Shown: in pieces, positions 11,024 to 17,829 of the stretch
Numbering within the stretch: position 1 is the stretch's first letter
How the letters are laid out: every line of letters starts with the position of its first letter
Notes under the pieces: model-generated
What the model was told of the DNA's origin: nothing
Database searches by the model: none
Seen by the model: only the letters and a program-made list of their open reading frames with translations
Source of the DNA: Ectobius pallidus
Lineage: Eukaryota; Arthropoda; Insecta; Blattodea; Ectobiidae
Length of the DNA stretch: 64,000 nucleotides
Direction: 5' to 3'
Assembly: GCA_964059195.1 (NCBI GenBank)
Contig: CAXKWD010000001.1
Coordinates: 154,244,532 to 154,308,531 of the forward strand
Made by a program: the position numbers and the translations under genes

Positions 11024-11096
11024 GTTGTGGTGGCCGAAGCGGTTAATGAGACGAGCTTCGGAAGAGAAGGTCCCTGGATCGATCCCCGGGACGGTA
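11024..11096 (+). pseudogene. tRNA-Arg(TCG)-like unit L8
   Basis: Distinctive unit with GGTTAATGAGACGAGC in the D/anticodon region and a mutated B box, GGATCGATCCC. The mirror R10 shares both marks. Confidence 0.46.
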
Positions 11097-11186
11097 GGAT
11101 TTTAAGTAAAGAACGATTAAAATTAAAATTAATTAAAATCCCAGAGCTCCGTACAAGAATGTTAAAAAGGAAGGTGCAAGCAACAA

Positions 11187-11259
11187 GTTGTGGTGGCCGA
11201 AGCGGTTAAAGAGACGTGCTTCGGAATAGAAGGTCCCTGGTTCGATCCCCGGGACGGAA
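11187..11259 (+). pseudogene. tRNA-Arg(TCG)-like unit L9
   Basis: Type b unit (GGAATAGAAGG, CCTGGTTCGATCC). It sits 163 bp after L8, the one longer step in the left array. Mirror R11. Confidence 0.47.
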
Positions 11260-11348
11260 GGATTTTAAGTAAAAAAGATCAAAATTAAAAATAATTAAAA
11301 TCCCAGATCTCCATACAAGAAGGCTAAAATGGAAGGTGCAAGCAATAA

Positions 11349-11421
11349 GTTGTTGTGGCCGAAGCGGTTAAAGAGACGTGCTTCGGAAGAGAAGGTCCCG
11401 GGTTCAATCCCCGGGACGGAA
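11349..11421 (+). pseudogene. tRNA-Arg(TCG)-like unit L10
   Basis: Type a unit with B box GGTTCAATCCC and the GTCCCGGG stem. Mirror R12. Confidence 0.47.
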
Positions 11422-11510
11422 GGATTTTAAGTAAAAATGATTAAAATTTAAAATAATTAAAATCCCAGAGCTCCGTACAAGAATGCTAAAAAGGAAGATG
11501 CAAGTAACAA

Positions 11511-11583
11511 GATGTGGTGGCCGAAGCGGTTAAAGAGACGTGCTTCGGAGCAGAAAGTGGTGGGTTCGATTCCCGGCACGGAA
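11511..11583 (+). pseudogene. tRNA-Arg(TCG)-like unit L11
   Basis: More divergent unit: GGAGCAGAAAGTGGTGGG, then TTCGATTCCCGGCACGG. The B box is close to consensus (GGTTCGATTCC), and the T stem is GTGGG/CCCGG with a wobble and one end mismatch. Mirror R13. Confidence 0.47.
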
Positions 11584-11669
11584 TGATTTTAAGTAAAATA
11601 TAAAAGTTAAAAATAATTAAAATCCCAGAATTCCGTATAAGAGAGCTAAAATGAAAATATAAGTACCAA

Positions 11670-11742
11670 GTTGTGATGGCCGAAGCGGTTAGAGATACCT
11701 GCTTCGGAGGAGAAGGTGGTGCGTTCGATTCCCGGCACGGAG
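11670..11742 (+). pseudogene. tRNA-Arg(TCG)-like unit L12
   Basis: Innermost complete left unit, 159 bp after L11. It has GGTTAGAGATACCTG, loop CTTCGGA, then GGAGAAGGTGGTGCG and TTCGATTCCCGGCACGG. This sequence most resembles the TTCGGA..AGAAG anticodon region of eukaryotic tRNA-Arg(UCG), so it may be closest to the ancestral head. Mirror R14. Confidence 0.48.
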
Positions 11743-12020
11743 TGATTTTAAGTAAAAGATAGAAAATTAAAATAATTAAAATTTCAGTGTTCCGTGTAAG
11801 AGGGATAAAAAGGAAGGTGTAAGCAATAAGTTGCGGTGGCCTACCAGGCCTACATTCCAAAAAATAGGCCTACAATCCAAAATAGGCCTATAAGGCCTAG
11901 ATTCCAAAAAATAGGCCTACAAACCAAATTAAGCGTATTTTTTGGAATGTAGGCCTAGTAGGCCTATTTTTTGGAATATAGGCCTAGTAGGCTTATTTTT
12001 TGGAATGTAGGCCTAGTAGG

Positions 12021-12430
12021 CCTACATTCCCAAAAATAGGACTACTAGGCCTACATTCCAAAAAATAGGCCTACTAGGCCTACATTCCAAAAAATAGGCC
12101 TACTAGGCCTACTAGGCCTACATTCTAAAAAATAGGCCTACTAGGCCTACATCCCAAAAAATAGGCCTTCTAGGCCTACATTCCAAAAATAGGCCTATTT
12201 TGGATTGTAGGCCTATTTTTTGGAATGTAGGCCTAGTAGGCCTATTTTTGGGATGTAGGCCTAGTAGGCCTATTTTTTAGAATGTAGGCCTAGTAGGCCT
12301 AGTAGGCCTATTTTTTGGAATGTAGGCCTAGTAGGCCTATTTTTTGGAATGAAGGCCTAGTAGGCCTATTTTTTGGAATGTAGGCCTAGTAGGCCTAGTA
12401 GGCCTATTTTCTGGAATGTAGGCCTAGTAG
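12021..12430. repeat. Direct duplication inside the core, copy 1
   Basis: Starts with CCTACATTCCCAAAAATAGG, which recurs exactly 420 bp later at 12441. Each copy contains one forward and one reverse block separated by a CCTATTTTGGATTGTAGG junction (about 12194 and 12590). Confidence 0.75.
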
Positions 12431-12440
12431 GCCTAGTAGG

Positions 12441-12790
12441 CCTACATTCCCAAAAATAGGACTACTAGGCCTACATTCCAAAAAATAGGCCTACTAGGCC
12501 TACTAGGCCTACATTCTAAAAAATAGGCCTACTAGGCCTACATCCCAAAAAATAGGCCTACTAGGCCTACATTCCAAAAAAAGGCCTATTTTGGATTGTA
12601 GGCCTATTTTTTGGAATGTAGGCCTAGTAGGCCTATTTTTTGGGATGTAGGCCTAGTAGGCCTATTTTTTAGAATGTAGGCCTAGTAGGCCTAGTAGGCC
12701 TAGTAGGCCTATTTTTTGGAATGTAGGCCTAGTAGGCCTATTTTTTGGAATGAAGGCCTAGCCTATTTTTTGGAATGTAGGCCTAGTAGG
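12441..12790. repeat. Direct duplication inside the core, copy 2
   Basis: Second copy of 12021-12430, somewhat shorter: the forward block lacks one 29-bp step. It shares the rare AGGACTACTAGG and ATTCTAAAAAAT variants with copy 1. Confidence 0.72.
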
Positions 12791-13278
12791 CCTAGTAGGC
12801 CTATTTTTTTGAATGTAGGCCTAGTAGGCCTATTATTTGGAATGTAGGCCTAGTAGGCCTAGTAGGCCTATTTTTGGAATGTAGGCCTAGTAGGCCTATT
12901 ATTTGGAATGTAGGCCTAGTAGGCCTTGTAGGCCTACATTCCAAAAATAGGCCTACTAGGCCTACTAGGCCTACATTCCAAATAATAGGCCTACTAGGCC
13001 TACATTCAAAAAAAATAGGCCTACTAGGCCTACTAGGCCTACATTCCAAAAAATAGGCCTACTAGGCCTACATTCCAAAAAATACGCTTAATTTGGTTTG
13101 TAGGCCTATTTTTTGGAATCTAGGCCTTATAGGCCTATTTTGGATTGTAGGCCTATTTTTTGGAATGTAGGCCTGGTAGGCCACCGCAACTTATTGCTTA
13201 CACCTTCCTTTTTATCCCTCTTACACGGAACACTGAAATTTTAATTATTTTTAATTTTCTATCTTTTACTTAAAATCA

Positions 13279-13351
13279 CTCCGTGCCGGGAATCGAACGC
13301 ACCACCTTCTCCTCCGAAGCAGGTATCTCTAACCGCTTCGGCCATCACAAC
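13279..13351 (-). pseudogene. tRNA-Arg(TCG)-like unit R14
   Basis: Mirror of L12, next to the core. On minus it reads GGTTAGAGATACCTG, CTTCGGA, GGAGAAGG, with a B box in TTCGATTCCCGGCACGG. Divergent from the outer units. Confidence 0.48.
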
Positions 13352-13437
13352 TTGGTACTTATATTTTCATTTTAGCTCTCTTATACGGAATTCTGGGATT
13401 TTAATTATTTTTAACTTTTATATTTTACTTAAAATTA

Positions 13438-13510
13438 TTCCGTGCCGGGAATCGAACCCACCACCTTCTGCTCCGAAGCACGTCTCTTTAACCGCTTCGG
13501 CCACCACATC
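13438..13510 (-). pseudogene. tRNA-Arg(TCG)-like unit R13
   Basis: Mirror of L11, with GGAGCAGAAGGTGGTGGG and B box GGTTCGATTCC. One substitution from L11 is visible (GAAGG against GAAAG). Confidence 0.47.
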
Positions 13511-13599
13511 TTGTTACTTGCATCTTCCTTTTTAGCATTCTTGTACGGAGCTCTGGGATTTTAATTATTTTAAATTTTAATCATTTTTACTTAAAATCC

Positions 13600-13672
13600 T
13601 TCCGTCCCGGGGATTGAACCCGGGACCTTCTCTTCCGAAGCACGTCTCTTTAACCGCTTCGGCCACAACAAC
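13600..13672 (-). pseudogene. tRNA-Arg(TCG)-like unit R12
   Basis: Mirror of L10: type a, B box GGTTCAATCCC, with the 8-bp T-arm stem. Confidence 0.47.
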
Positions 13673-13761
13673 TTATTGCTTGCACCTTCCATTTTAGCCT
13701 TCTTGTATGGAGATCTGGGATTTTAATTATTTTTAATTTTGATCTTTTTTACTTAAAAACC

Positions 13762-13834
13762 TTCCGTCCCGGGGATCGAACCAGGGACCTTCTATTCCGG
13801 AGCACGTCTCTTTAACCGCTTCGGCCACCACAAC
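13762..13834 (-). pseudogene. tRNA-Arg-like unit R11 (loop reads CCG)
   Basis: Mirror of L9, but the putative anticodon loop is CTCCGGA, so the anticodon position reads CCG where L9 has TCG. Still an arginine box, and probably a chance substitution. Confidence 0.46.
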
Positions 13835-13924
13835 TTGTTGCTTGCACCTTCCTTTTTAACATTCTTGTACGGAGCTCTGGGATTTTAATTAATTTTAATT
13901 TTAATCGTTCTTTACTTCAAATCC

Positions 13925-13997
13925 TACCGTCCCGGGGATCGATCCAGGGACCTTCTCTTCCGAAGCTCGTCTCATTAACCGCTTCGGCCACAACAAC
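13925..13997 (-). pseudogene. tRNA-Arg(TCG)-like unit R10
   Basis: Mirror of L8 with the same GGTTAATGAGACGAGC and GGATCGATCCC marks. It is preceded in sense orientation by the spacer that belongs to L7 on the left, marking the one-unit deletion. Confidence 0.46.
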
Positions 13998-14086
13998 TTA
14001 TTGCTTGCATCTTCCATTTTAGCCTTCTTGTATGGAGATCTGGGATTTTAATTATTTTTAATTTTAATCTTTTTTACTTAAAATCC

Positions 14087-14159
14087 TTCCGTCCCGGGGA
14101 TCGAACCAGGGACCTTCTATTCCGAAGCACGTCTCTTTAACCGCTTCGGCCACCACAAC
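14087..14159 (-). pseudogene. tRNA-Arg(TCG)-like unit R9
   Basis: Type b, mirror of L6, with B box GGTTCGATCCC. Confidence 0.47.
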
Positions 14160-14248
14160 TTGTTGCTTGCACCTTCCTTTTTAACATTCTTGTACGGAGC
14201 TCTATGATTTTAATTATTTTTAATTTTAATCTGTTTTACTTAAAATCC

Positions 14249-14321
14249 TTCCGTCCCGGGGATTGAACCCGGGACCTTCTCTTCCGAAGCACGTCTCTTT
14301 AACCGCTTCGGCCACAACAAC
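14249..14321 (-). pseudogene. tRNA-Arg(TCG)-like unit R8
   Basis: Type a, mirror of L5. The spacer mark is GTGTTTACAACAAG (L5 has GTGCTTACAACAAG). R4 has the same GTGTTT form, so R4 and R8 are duplicates within this arm. Confidence 0.47.
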
Positions 14322-14409
14322 TTGTTGTAAACACTTTCTTTTTAACATTCTTGTACGGAGCTCTGGGATTTTAATTATTTTTAATTTTAATCTGTTTTAC
14401 TTAAAATCC

Positions 14410-14482
14410 TTCCGTCCCGGGGATTGAACCCAGGACCTTCTCTTTCGAAGCACGTCTCTTTAACCGTTTCGGCCACAACATC
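14410..14482 (-). pseudogene. tRNA-Arg(TCG)-like unit R7
   Basis: Mirror of L4 with GCCGAAACGG and loop CTTCGAA. The step from R8 is 161 bp. Confidence 0.46.
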
Positions 14483-14571
14483 TTGTTGCTTGGACCTTCC
14501 TTTTTAGCCTTCTTGTATGGAGCTCTGGGATTTTAATTAATTTTAATTTTAATCTTTTTTACTTAAAATCC

Positions 14572-14644
14572 TTCCGTCCCGGGGATCGAACCAGGGACCT
14601 TCTATTCCGAAACACGTCTCTTTAACCGCTTCGGCCACCACAAC
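14572..14644 (-). pseudogene. tRNA-Arg(TCG)-like unit R6
   Basis: Type b, mirror of L3. The putative loop is TTTCGGA; the TCG position is kept. Confidence 0.46.
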
Positions 14645-14733
14645 TTGTTGCTTGCACCTTCCATTTTAACATTCTTGTACGGAGCTCTGGGATTTTAATT
14701 ATTTTTAATTTTAATCTTTTTTACTTAAAATCC

Positions 14734-14806
14734 TTCGGTCCCGGGGATTGAACCCGGGACCTTCTATTCCGAACCAAGTCTCTTTAACCGCTTCGGCCAC
14801 AACAAC
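14734..14806 (-). pseudogene. tRNA-Arg(TCG)-like unit R5 (hybrid)
   Basis: Hybrid: the type b string GGAATAGAAGG joined to type a GGGTTCAATCC, ending in GGGACCGAAGG like L2. The anticodon region is altered (GAGACTTGGTTCGGA). The mosaic suggests gene conversion or crossing over between unit types. Confidence 0.46.
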
Positions 14807-14895
14807 TTGTTGCTTGCACCTTCCTTTTTAACATTCTTGTACGGAGCTCTGGGATTTTAATTATTTTTAATTTTAATCTGTTTTACTTAAAATCC

Positions 14896-14968
14896 TTCCG
14901 TCCCGGGGATTGAACCCGGGACCTTCTCTTCCGAAGCACGTCTCTTTAACCGCTTCGGCCACAACAAC
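14896..14968 (-). pseudogene. tRNA-Arg(TCG)-like unit R4 (extra copy)
   Basis: Type a, the extra copy of R8/L5, with the same GTGTTTACAACAAG spacer. Part of the three-unit block present only in the right arm. Confidence 0.47.
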
Positions 14969-15057
14969 TTGTTGTAAACACTTTCCTTTTTAACATTCTT
15001 GTACGAAGCTCTGGGATTTTAATTATTTTTAATTTTAATCTGTTTTACTTAAAATCC

Positions 15058-15130
15058 TTCCGTCCCGGGGATTGAACCCAGGACCTTCTCTTTCGAAGCA
15101 CGTCTCTTTAACCGTTTCGGCCACAACATC
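15058..15130 (-). pseudogene. tRNA-Arg(TCG)-like unit R3 (extra copy)
   Basis: Extra copy of R7/L4, recognisable by GCCGAAACGG and CTTCGAA. Confidence 0.46.
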
Positions 15131-15219
15131 TTGTTGCTTGCACCTTCCTTTTTAGCCTTCTTGTATGGAGCTCTGGGATTTTAATTAATTTTAATTTTAA
15201 TCTTTTTTACTTAAAATCC

Positions 15220-15292
15220 TTCCGTCCCGGGGATCGAACCAGGGACCTTCTATTCCGAAGCACGTCTCTTTAACCGCTTCGGCCACCACAAC
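15220..15292 (-). pseudogene. tRNA-Arg(TCG)-like unit R2 (extra copy)
   Basis: Type b, extra copy of R6/L3. It lies directly inside R1, in the position that L2 occupies on the left. Confidence 0.47.
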
Positions 15293-15381
15293 TTGTTGCT
15301 TGCATCTTCCATTTTAACATTCTTGTACGGAGCTCTGGGATTTTAATTATTTTTAATTTTAATCTTTTTTACTTAAAATCC

Positions 15382-15454
15382 TTCCGTCCCGGGGATCGAA
15401 CCCTGGACGTTGTCTTCCGAAGCACGTCTCTTTAACCGCTTCGGCCACCACAAC
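15382..15454 (-). pseudogene. tRNA-Arg(TCG)-like unit R1
   Basis: Exact mirror of L1, with the private GACAACGTCC segment. The coordinate sum with L1 is 25344. Confidence 0.5.
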
Positions 15455-15558
15455 TTGTTGCTTGCACCTTCCTTTTTAGCCATCATGTATGGAGCTCTGG
15501 GACTAATTATTTCTAATTTTAATCTTTTTTACTTAAAATCCTTCCGTCACTTCAACCA

Positions 15559-15648
15559 CCGGATATTGCTGAAGTTAAATGTTCTTTCAGCTGTCTTATA
15601 TTCCACTCTAGTTTTTATAATATTTTAGAGATTTATTGAAAAACTTTG
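15559..15648. other. AT-rich spacer, right
   Basis: Mirror of 9696-9785, with TTTATT at 15632-15637 (AATAAA on minus). Nothing else is visible. Confidence 0.55.
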
Positions 15649-15721
15649 TAACCCCCCTGGGATCGAACCTGGGACCTTTCGCTCAGAAGCATTCTGTATT
15701 AACCACCTCAGCCAGCAATGA
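15649..15721 (-). pseudogene. tRNA-Arg(TCT)-like element, right
   Basis: Mirror of 9623-9695. It keeps the A-box-like TGGCTGAGGTGG, the loop CTTCTGA and the B box GGTTCGATCCC, with the same single T-stem mismatch. The 3' edge reads GGGGGGTTACAAAG where the left copy has GGGGGGTTAGAAAG. Confidence 0.5.
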
Positions 15722-15899
15722 CTGATAAAATTGTATTTCTTTTTAGCTCTTATATCGCGCTCTGCTTTTTCCAGTATAAATAAATAACTTAAAACTTTGC
15801 AGAAGGGAGATTTCAACCAGCATCGCACAGAACACTTACCTGTTGTTTTAACTATTTCACCCAACTGTGCAATTTGGCAGACCACTCAGTTTTACAATA
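15722..15899. other. Non-satellite flank, right
   Basis: Inverted copy of 9445-9622, with the splice-donor-like string as ACTTACCTG at 15834-15842. It ends where satellite resumes at 15900. No gene is supported. Confidence 0.7.
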
Positions 15900-16457
15900 C
15901 TTCTCGGCATTCTGGGCACATTTTTCGAAATTTTCAAAGGGGTTAGCCTTCTCGGAATTCTGAGCGTATATTTCGAATTTTTCAATGGGGTTAGCCTTCT
16001 CGGAATTCTGGGCGCATTTTCGAAATTTGCAAAGGGGTTAGCCTTCTCGGAATTCTGGGCGCATTTTTCGAAATTTTCAAAGGGGTTAGCCTTCTCGGAA
16101 ATTTGGGCGCATTTTTCGAAATTTTCAAAGGGGTTAGCCTTCTCGGAATTCAGGGCGCATTTTTCGAAATGTTCAAAGGGGTTAGCCTTCTCGGCATTCT
16201 GGGCTCATTTTTCGAAATTTTCAAAGGGGTTAGCCTTCTCGGAATTCTTGGCGCATTTATCGAAATTTTCAAAGGGGTTAGCCTCCTCGGAATTCTGGGC
16301 GCTTTTTTCGAAATTTTCAAAGGGGTTAGCCTTCTCAGAATTCTGGGCGCATTTTTCGAAATTTTCATAGGGGTTAGCCTTCTCGGAATTCTGGCCGCAT
16401 TTTTCGAAAATTTCAAAGAGGGTTAGCCTTCTCGGAATTCTGGCCGCATTTTTTTTT
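15900..16457 (-). repeat. 48-bp satellite, inverted inner right block
   Basis: Mirror of 8887-9444, ending at a T9 tract (16449-16457). Scattered differences from the left copy, for example CTGGCCGCAT near 16391 where the left mirror predicts CTGGGCGCAT. Confidence 0.95.
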
Positions 16458-17829
16458 CATAGAAGGCTAACCCCTTTGAAAATTTCGAAGAATGCGCCCA
16501 GAATTCCGAGAACGTAACCCCTTTGAAAATTTCGAAAAATGCGCCCAGAATTTCGTGAAGGCTAACCCCTTTGAAAATTTCGAAAAATGCGCCCAGAATT
16601 CCGAGAAGGCTAACCCCTTTGAAAATTTCGAAAAATGCGCCCAGAATTCCGAGAAGGCTAACCCCTATGAAAATTTCGAAAAATGCGCCCACAATTCCGA
16701 GAAGGCTAACCCCTTTGAAAATATCGAAAAATGCGCCCAGAATTCCGAGAAGGCTAACCCCTTAGAAAATTTCGAATAATGCGCCCACAATTCCGAGAAG
16801 GCTAACCCCTTTGAAAATTCCGAAAAATGCGCCCAGAATTCCGAGAAGGCTAACCCCTTTGAAAATTTCGTAAAATGAGCCCAGCATTCCGAGAAGACTA
16901 ACCCCTTTGAAAATTTCGAAAAATGCGCCCAGAATTCCGAGAAGGCTAACCCCTTTGAAAATTTCGAAAAATGCGCCCAGAATTCCGAGAAGGCTAACCC
17001 CTTTGAAAATTTCGAAAAATGCGCCCAGAATTCCGAGAAGGCTACCCTTTGAAAATTTCGAAAAATGCGCCCAGAATTCCGAGAAGGCTAACCCCTTTGA
17101 AAATTTCGAAAAATGCGCCCAGAATTCCGAGAAGGCTAACCCCTTTGAAAATTTCGAAAAATGCGCCCAGAATTCCGAGAAGGCTAACCCCTTTGAAAAT
17201 TTCGAAAAATGCGCCCAGAATTCCGTTAAGGCTAACCACTTTGAAAATTTCGAAAAATGCGCCCAGAATTCCGAGAAGGCTAACCCCTTTGAAAATTTCG
17301 AATAATGCGCCCAGAATTCCGAGAAGGCTAACCCCTTTGAAAATTTCGAATAATGCGCCCAGAATTCCGAGAAGGCTAACCCCTTTGAAAATTTCGAAAA
17401 ATGCGCCCAGAATTCCGAGAAGGCTAACCCCTTTGAAAATTTCGAAAAATGCGCCCAGAATTCTGAGAAGGCTACCCTTTGAAAATTTCGAAAAATGCGC
17501 CCTGAATTCCGAGAAGTCTAACCCCTTTGAAAATTTCGAAAAATGCGAACAGAATTCCGAGGAGGCTAACCCCTTTGAAAATTTCGAAAAATGCGCCCAG
17601 AATTCCGAGAAGGCTAACGACTTTGAAAATTTCGAAAAATGCGCCCAGAATTCCGAGAAGGCTAACCCCTTTGAAAATTTCGAATAATGCGCCCAGAATT
17701 CCGAGAAGACTAACCCCTTTGAAAATATCGAAAAATGCTCACAGGATTCCGAGAAGGCTAACCCCTTTGAAAATTTCGAAAAATGCGCCCAGAATTCCGA
17801 GAAGGCTAACCCCTTTGAAAATTTCGAAT

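Larger units (their letters stand above)
9786..11840 (+). repeat. 162-bp tRNA-derived tandem array, left (12 units)
   Basis: Each unit has a head of about 73 nt resembling tRNA-Arg(TCG), then an AT-rich tail (GGATTTTAAGTAAAAAAG, AATTAAAATCCCAGAGCTCC, a GGTGCAAGCAACAAG stretch). The CGAAGCGG motif recurs at 9901, 10063, 10225, 10387, 10549, 10711, 10873, 11035, 11198, 11360, 11522 and 11681: steps of 162 except 163 once and 159 at the last step. The array opens with a remnant (GGTTGAAGTGACGGAAGG, about 9787-9806) in which the tRNA body is deleted. It ends with a unit cut in its A box at 11841. Units near the core are the most divergent. Confidence 0.92.
8655..12435 (+). repeat. Left arm of large inverted repeat
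   Basis: Reverse complement of the right arm (12436-16689). Mirror positions add to 25344 from 8655 to the outer tRNA-like unit. Examples are the A9/T9 tracts at 8887-8895 and 16449-16457, the satellite edges 9444/15900, and AATAAA at 9707 opposite TTTATT at 15632. Near the core the sum is 25021, because the arms carry 12 and 14 tRNA-like units. Outside 8655 the satellite variants no longer match those on the other side. The inner limit is set at the fourth of seven orientation switches in the core and is approximate. Confidence 0.9.
11838..13183. repeat. GGCCTA minisatellite core with alternating orientation
   Basis: About 1.35 kb built from a basic period of about 29 bp: GGCCTACTAGGCCTACATT followed by CCAAAAAATA, with optional extra 9-bp CTAGGCCTA steps. 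Orientation flips at about 11937, 12018, 12194, 12435, 12590, 12925 and 13087, giving eight blocks in strict alternation. The motifs are themselves palindromic (AGGCCT, TAGGCCTA), so the core has dyads at several scales. The outermost blocks (11838-11937 and 13087-13183) mirror each other with coordinate sum 25021. The inner blocks differ in length. Confidence 0.92.
13184..15558 (-). repeat. 162-bp tRNA-derived tandem array, right (14 units)
   Basis: Inverted counterpart of 9786-11840. The CTTCGG mirror motif recurs with its reference base at 13340, 13499, 13661, 13823, 13986, 14148, 14310, 14471, 14633, 14795, 14957, 15119, 15281 and 15443, again in steps of 159-163. Relative to the left array, units of type L3-L4-L5 occur twice (R2-R4 and R6-R8) and L7 is absent. 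The outer remnant GTCACTTCAACCACCGG at about 15547-15563 mirrors the deleted first unit on the left. Confidence 0.92.
12436..16689 (-). repeat. Right arm of large inverted repeat
   Basis: Mirror of 8655-12435, about 470 bp longer. Part of the excess is a block of three extra tRNA-like units (15281-14957 region), partly offset by loss of one unit; the rest lies in the GGCCTA core. Scattered substitutions separate the arms, for example GGGGGGTTAGAAAG at 9687 against GGGGGGTTACAAAG in the mirror, and CTCGAAATT at about 8788 against a CACGAAATT mirror. Symmetry ends at about 16689, where the right arm reads CCCACAATTCC and the left mirror reads CCGAGAATTCC. Confidence 0.9.

Noticed and set aside
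9890..11742. Functional multi-copy tRNA-Arg gene cluster
   Set aside because: Acceptor, D and anticodon stems do not pair in any unit I folded by eye. Only the T arm and the A/B boxes are intact, so these are listed as tRNA-derived pseudogenes.
11486..11860. 124-residue open frame on minus
   Set aside because: Antisense of tRNA-like units L11-L12 and their AT-rich spacers, ending in the minisatellite; its internal repeat follows the unit spacing.
12801..13049. 82-residue frame with GLLGLHSK-type repeats
   Set aside because: Translation of the GGCCTA minisatellite, open on both strands; not a gene.
8655..16689. Inverted-repeat DNA transposon (MITE or Maverick-like) with the arms as terminal repeats
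   Set aside because: No target-site duplication, transposase or defined termini. The arms fade into the same satellite on both sides.
8655..16689. Pure assembly fold-back artefact
   Set aside because: Arms differ in tRNA-like unit number, order and point variants, which a simple mirror artefact would not create. Not excluded without reads.
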